From CAYVKY01 sp964452115 (GTDB lineage: Bacteria; Bacteroidota; Ignavibacteria; Tepidaquicellales; Tepidaquicellaceae): a DNA stretch of 34,096 nucleotides. The notes under the pieces are model-generated. The model saw only the letters and a list, made by a program, of their open reading frames with translations. It did not search any database and had not been told where the DNA came from. A program made the translations under genes and the position numbers. The stretch lies in contig CAYVKY010000006.1 of assembly GCA_964452115.1 (NCBI GenBank), positions 1-34,096 on the forward strand. Reading direction: 5' to 3'. Positions 30,980 to 34,096 of this stretch are shown one piece after another; positions within the stretch are counted from its first letter, which is position 1; each line of letters opens with the position of its first letter.

Positions 30980-31777
30980 TCAAAATTCGGGATACATTAT
31001 TCTTGTTATGGATAATGCTTTACCCGTTTTAGTGTCTATCTGTACAACGCAGGCTGCAAGGCGCAGATCGTCAGAGGCAGTTTCGTGCTTCTGCGGCGTG
31101 GCATACAAAAATCTCCGTATGGAAACTTCTTTTTTCATTCCGATAACGGAATCGTACGGACCTGTCATTCCGACATCCGTTATGTATGCGGTACCGCCCG
31201 GAAGAACCCTGCTGTCCGCGGTTTGAATGTGTGTGTGTGTTCCCAAAATCGCGCTCGCCCTGCCGTCCGCATACCAGCCAAAAGCAATTTTTTCCGCAGT
31301 CACTTCCGCGTGAAAATCCACGAGTATTATATTCGTCTGCTCTTTCACTTTTTCATACATCCAGTCAAATGTCCGGAATGGGTCTTCAATGGGTTTCATA
31401 TAAACCCTTCCCTGAAGATTTGAAACGCAGATGCTTACATCCTTATCCTTAACTTTATATACTCCGTATCCCTTGCCGTAAACTCCTTTGGGATAATTAA
31501 GCGGGCGCAAAACGGTGTCGCTGTCGTTAATATATTTGTGTGTCTGAATTTTATCAAATGTATGATTTCCGCCCGTAAGCACATCCACATCAAGCGCAAG
31601 AATGCTCTTCGCATCTCTTTCAAGCAAGCCGATGCCGTTTGAAATATTTTCGGCATTGGCTATGGTGAAATCTATATTGTATTTTGTTTTAATTGACGGC
31701 AGAACTAATTTCAGAAAATTGAAACCCGGTTCACCGATAATATCCCCGACGAAAAGTATATTTATTTTATCCGGCAA
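30980..31777 (-). CDS. ymdB: YmdB-family metallophosphoesterase
   Basis: 265 residues with every motif of the dimetal phosphodiesterase: FVGDIIGEPG (9-18), NAENISNG (41-48), GGNHTFD (69-75), DFHAE (154-158), GTHTHIQTAD (179-188) and ITDVGMTG (199-206). In Bacillus, YmdB hydrolyses 2',3'-cyclic nucleotides and affects biofilm and nanotube formation; related proteins are often next to RNase Y, which is not in this window. The start ATG at 31777 lies 15 bp after the DUF1232 gene. Confidence 0.93.
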   Translation of the reverse strand: MPDKINILFVGDIIGEPGFNFLKLVLPSIKTKYNIDFTIANAENISNGIGLLERDAKSILALDVDVLTGGNHTFDKIQTHKYINDSDTVLRPLNYPKGVYGKGYGVYKVKDKDVSICVSNLQGRVYMKPIEDPFRTFDWMYEKVKEQTNIILVDFHAEVTAEKIAFGWYADGRASAILGTHTHIQTADSRVLPGGTAYITDVGMTGPYDSVIGMKKEVSIRRFLYATPQKHETASDDLRLAACVVQIDTKTGKALSITRIMYPEF

Positions 31778-31792
31778 CTTGTATCCTTTTAT

Positions 31793-32179
31793 TTAAAAAT
31801 ATTTTTCAATGTCATAACCCTTGAACGTGCAATATTTTTTCAGGTCGGACTGTGCTGATTTCAGTATCGCTGCCAATACAATTGCATCATCCACATATCC
31901 GATTCCGGGAATGTAATCCGGTATGAGGTCAAAGGGATTCAGAAAATAAATCAGCCCGAATGCAGCAACAGTAACTGTTGTCCACGGAATCTGAATATAT
32001 GCCTTCGACTTATAATCTTTAATCAGCTCCATCAAAAGCATCACCTGATTCAGAAGTTTTCTGAATTTTGATATATCGAGTGTTTTTGCTTTATCAAGAA
32101 TGGTTTTTTCTTTTCTGAGGGCTTTGTTATAAGCCTGCTTTCTTTCAGCTTCACTCATATTCAATATTGCGTCGTCCAT
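31793..32179 (-). CDS. DUF1232 (YkvA-type) small membrane protein
   Basis: 128 residues. The signature is LIYFLNPFDLIPDYIPGIGY followed by VDDAIVL (about 75-101), which defines the DUF1232/YkvA family: one hydrophobic segment (about 62-80) running into a conserved N-P-x-D-x-I-P-D turn. The N-terminal 55 residues are charged and helical, with a possible coiled coil. The function of the family is unknown. It heads the ymdB/ComEA-like/PilM-like/rsmD/coaD run, 81 bp after the barrel gene. Confidence 0.9.
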   Translation of the reverse strand: MDDAILNMSEAERKQAYNKALRKEKTILDKAKTLDISKFRKLLNQVMLLMELIKDYKSKAYIQIPWTTVTVAAFGLIYFLNPFDLIPDYIPGIGYVDDAIVLAAILKSAQSDLKKYCTFKGYDIEKYF

Positions 32180-32260
32180 AAATTATCTTTTGCAAAATTT
32201 ATATTTCCAAAACTTAACTATAAAGTCAATAAAAAATAATTTTATAGTTTTAATAGCGGT

Positions 32261-32902
32261 TTAGTGCAGGAAGTTCACCAGAAATGAAATCTGTAATCCG
32301 CCGATGTCTTTCAGCGGAGTATTTTCAAGACTGTTGATTTCCCTTCCGATAACCGGGATATAACTGTAACGCGCATTAATCGAAAGAGAAAGCGCAGTTG
32401 ATTCCACAAATTCAAGTCCGATACCGATGAAGCCTCCGGCTGCAAACGACGGCTGAGTATATTTTATTGCGCTGAAAAATGATTCCGAATAAGGATTTGT
32501 GAGGATTAATGCAGGTGAAACGCCCGCTATAATATAAGGTCTGAGATTGCCCTCAATGTCATCTCTGAACATATAACGCTGAATGCCTATGGTCAGAGGA
32601 ATTGAATATACCCTGTTTTGCTTGCCGGCTATATACGTATTTCCCCAGTAATCATACTGCTGAATTTCTCTGGGGTCTGAAACGCTTGATACAGACAGTG
32701 TGATAAATAAATCGTAATCCTTATTTAAATTTTTAAAATACCCGCCGCTGAATCCGAATCCTGTTTCAGTTGCCGTAAGCCCGACTGTCCATGCATTTCT
32801 GGGATATGGGTTATCTGCCGTTTTCTTTTTTAGTGTGTCCTGTGCAAAAATGTTTCCTACTTGAAAAACTGCCAGAAATAATATTATTATTAAATTTTTC
32901 AT
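32261..32902 (-). CDS. Small outer-membrane beta-barrel protein, OmpA/OmpX-size, unknown function
   Basis: 213 residues with a signal peptide (MKNLIIILFLAVFQVGNIFAQ, cleavage after residue 20-21). The mature part has alternating strands such as WTVGLTATETGFGFSGGYF and LRPYIIAGVSPALIL, and glycine-rich turns (FAAGGFIGIGLEF). It ends SFLVNFLH, close to but not exactly at an aromatic terminus. The pattern fits an eight-stranded barrel. No specific family motif is seen. It is divergent from trmH, sharing a 49-bp promoter region. Confidence 0.7.
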   Translation of the reverse strand: MKNLIIILFLAVFQVGNIFAQDTLKKKTADNPYPRNAWTVGLTATETGFGFSGGYFKNLNKDYDLFITLSVSSVSDPREIQQYDYWGNTYIAGKQNRVYSIPLTIGIQRYMFRDDIEGNLRPYIIAGVSPALILTNPYSESFFSAIKYTQPSFAAGGFIGIGLEFVESTALSLSINARYSYIPVIGREINSLENTPLKDIGGLQISFLVNFLH

Positions 32903-32951
32903 ATACTAATTAATAAAGAATAATTATCTTATCTAAAATTATCAAACAAAC

Positions 32952-33548
32952 TTGACAGATAAAAGGTTAAACAGAATAACGAAAGTTGTAAATTCACGGC
33001 AGAAAGGGCTGACGGTAGTTCTCGAAAATGTACATGACCCGCATAACGTAAGTGCAGTGCTGCGTACGGCGGAATCGGTTGGGATAGATAAAGTTTATTT
33101 AATTTATAACACCGATAAATATCCGCGCATAAGCAAGGTGTCATCCGCGAGTGCAAAGAAATGGGTTGATGTGGAAAAATATTCATCGGTGAAGGATTGC
33201 TACAAAAAGCTCCGCAGCGAAAAATTTAAGATATATACAACTCACATGTGGGAAGACGACAGGAAAAACGTTTCGCTTTACTCGCTTGACCTTACAAAGA
33301 ATGCCGCGCTGGTTTTCGGCAACGAGCACAGCGGACTTTCCGAAGAAGCGCTCGCGCTTGCCGATAAAAACTTTCTTATACCGATGAAAGGACTGATACA
33401 GTCGCTGAACATTTCTGTGTCTGTGGCTGTTACACTTTTTGAGGCACTGAGGCAGCGAGAATTAAAGGGTATGTACGATAAGAGCCGATACACTAAAGCA
33501 GAATTAAAATCCAAACTCGAATATTATTTAAGCAAATCAAAGAGGTGA
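32952..33548 (+). CDS. trmH: tRNA (guanosine18-2'-O)-methyltransferase, SpoU/TrmH family
   Basis: 198 residues of the SPOUT class that methylates the 2'-OH of ribose, most like TrmH acting on G18 of tRNA. Motif 1 is ENVHDPHNVSAVLRTAESVG (25-44; R38 is the catalytic arginine), motif 2 ALVFGNEHSGLS (119-130), and motif 3 IPMKGLIQSLNISVSVA (143-159). TTG at 32952 is the start: a TAA lies in frame at 32934-32936 and no ATG precedes residue 99, while RLNRITKVVNSRQKGLTVV fits the family N-terminus. kdsA begins 10 bp downstream. Confidence 0.93.
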   Translation: MTDKRLNRITKVVNSRQKGLTVVLENVHDPHNVSAVLRTAESVGIDKVYLIYNTDKYPRISKVSSASAKKWVDVEKYSSVKDCYKKLRSEKFKIYTTHMWEDDRKNVSLYSLDLTKNAALVFGNEHSGLSEEALALADKNFLIPMKGLIQSLNISVSVAVTLFEALRQRELKGMYDKSRYTKAELKSKLEYYLSKSKR

Positions 33549-33558
33549 AAAATATATT

Positions 33559-34096
33559 ATGTACAATAAATTTTATTTAAAGAATCTGAAATCTGAAAAT
33601 TTTCTGTTGATTGCGGGACCTTGCGTGGTGGAAAGTAAGTCCGTTTGTTTCAAAACCTGCGAAACGGTAAAAACAATCTGCGACAAACTGAAAATTCCTT
33701 ACATTTTCAAATCTTCATACATGAAGGCAAACCGCACATCGGGAAAATCGTTCAGAGGGATAGGCGTCGAAGCGGCGCTGAATATATTGCTGGATGTAAA
33801 GAGGGAATTCGGAGTGCCCATACTCACGGATGTTCACAGTGATTTTGAAGTGTCGGTTGTATCGGAAGTTGCGGATGTACTGCAGATACCGGCATTCCTT
33901 TCACGTCAGACCGAACTGCTCGAAGCAGCGGGCAGGTCGGGAAATGTTGTAAACATAAAGAAGGGACAATTTCTATCGCCGAAAGATATGAAGTATCAGG
34001 CGGAAAAAGTTGCCGCAATGGGAAACAAAAAAATTATGCTCACGGAGCGCGGAACATTTTTCGGATACAATAACCTTGTGGTTGATATGCGCTCGC
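33559..34096 (+). CDS. kdsA: 3-deoxy-8-phosphooctulonate synthase, N-terminal part (cut by window edge)
   Basis: KdsA condenses PEP with arabinose-5-phosphate to give KDO-8-phosphate for lipopolysaccharide core. From ATG 33559 the frame stays open to the window end (179 codons of about 270-280). Visible motifs are LLIAGPCVVES (16-26), MKANRTSGKSFRG, LTDVH, QIPAFLSRQTELL, NIKKGQFLSP, and LTERGTFFGYNNLVVD. Cysteine C22 in the GPC motif is the metal ligand of the metal-dependent class; enzymes like that of E. coli have Asn there. The strongly conserved SFDKANRSS reads SYMKANRTS, with Met in place of Asp. It lies 10 bp after trmH and pairs functionally with lpxA. Confidence 0.95.
   Translation, partial: MYNKFYLKNLKSENFLLIAGPCVVESKSVCFKTCETVKTICDKLKIPYIFKSSYMKANRTSGKSFRGIGVEAALNILLDVKREFGVPILTDVHSDFEVSVVSEVADVLQIPAFLSRQTELLEAAGRSGNVVNIKKGQFLSPKDMKYQAEKVAAMGNKKIMLTERGTFFGYNNLVVDMRS

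Noticed and set aside
31085..31423. 112-residue plus-strand frame antisense to ymdB
   Set aside because: YmdB motifs on the minus strand are complete; the plus frame has no domain features.
1..34096. CRISPR array, tRNA genes, phage or transposon genes
   Set aside because: I saw no regularly spaced repeats, no tRNA-like cloverleaf with CCA-type end and no integrase, transposase or capsid motifs on either strand.

Overview
The window reads as a chromosomal stretch of a Gram-negative bacterium of the Bacteroidota/Chlorobiota side of the FCB group, most like an Ignavibacteria-type lineage. The clues are two proteins with C-terminal type IX secretion (T9SS)-style domains (one PorZ-like), a DUF6029-type outer-membrane barrel, an Omp28-type lipoprotein, lpxA and kdsA for lipopolysaccharide, and A/T-rich leaders almost without Shine-Dalgarno sequences. 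A run of exactly 100 N inside nuoH shows this is a draft, probably metagenomic, scaffold. I recognise no tRNA, rRNA, CRISPR array, transposase, integrase or phage gene. Assignments rest on motif recognition by eye, not on database searches.

Layout. 1-140: tail of a T9SS cargo protein. 456-4201 (+): ptsI, a bifunctional phosphoglucose/phosphomannose isomerase, and nuoH split by the assembly gap. 4216-7226 (+): an exported set of TlpA-like thioredoxin, DUF6029-type barrel and Omp28-like CXXC lipoprotein, ended by a strong hairpin terminator. 7300-9393 (+): an outer-membrane barrel with an N-terminal helix-hairpin-helix region. 9405-9477: a GC-rich imperfect palindrome between convergent genes. 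10004-12587 (+): ruvB, then an envelope trio of rhodanese, MauE/DoxX-like and DUF1573 proteins, ended by a terminator. 12662-16754 (-): a tight five-gene operon transcribed in the order glycosyltransferase, lpxA, panB, nrnA, degenerate receiver. 16989-20074 (+): PorZ-like protein and hisA. 20080-22068 (-): exported retropepsin-like protein and ccmB. 22230-27800 (+): a membrane-embedded spermidine-synthase-like protein, two phosphofructokinases of opposite predicted phosphoryl donor, and yciO. 27920-28408 (+): a thioredoxin-fold protein without its cysteines. 28439-32902 (-): small barrel, DUF1232 protein, ymdB, ComEA-like, PilM-like, rsmD and coaD. 32952-34096 (+): trmH and the start of kdsA, cut by the window edge.

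How the genes fit together. Sugar-phosphate chemistry is well represented (EI of the PTS, PGI/PMI, PPi-type and ATP-type PFK). Envelope biogenesis is the other theme (lpxA, kdsA, glycosyltransferase, T9SS-linked proteins, barrels). Two separate groups of exported cysteine-motif proteins (4216-7226 and 11067-12587) look like envelope redox or sulfur-handling modules and are the best candidates for under-described systems. A ComEA-like/PilM-like pair and a second helix-hairpin-helix protein fused to a barrel hint at DNA handling at the envelope. Most other genes are conserved housekeeping genes. I do not see an unmistakable new defence or mobile system.
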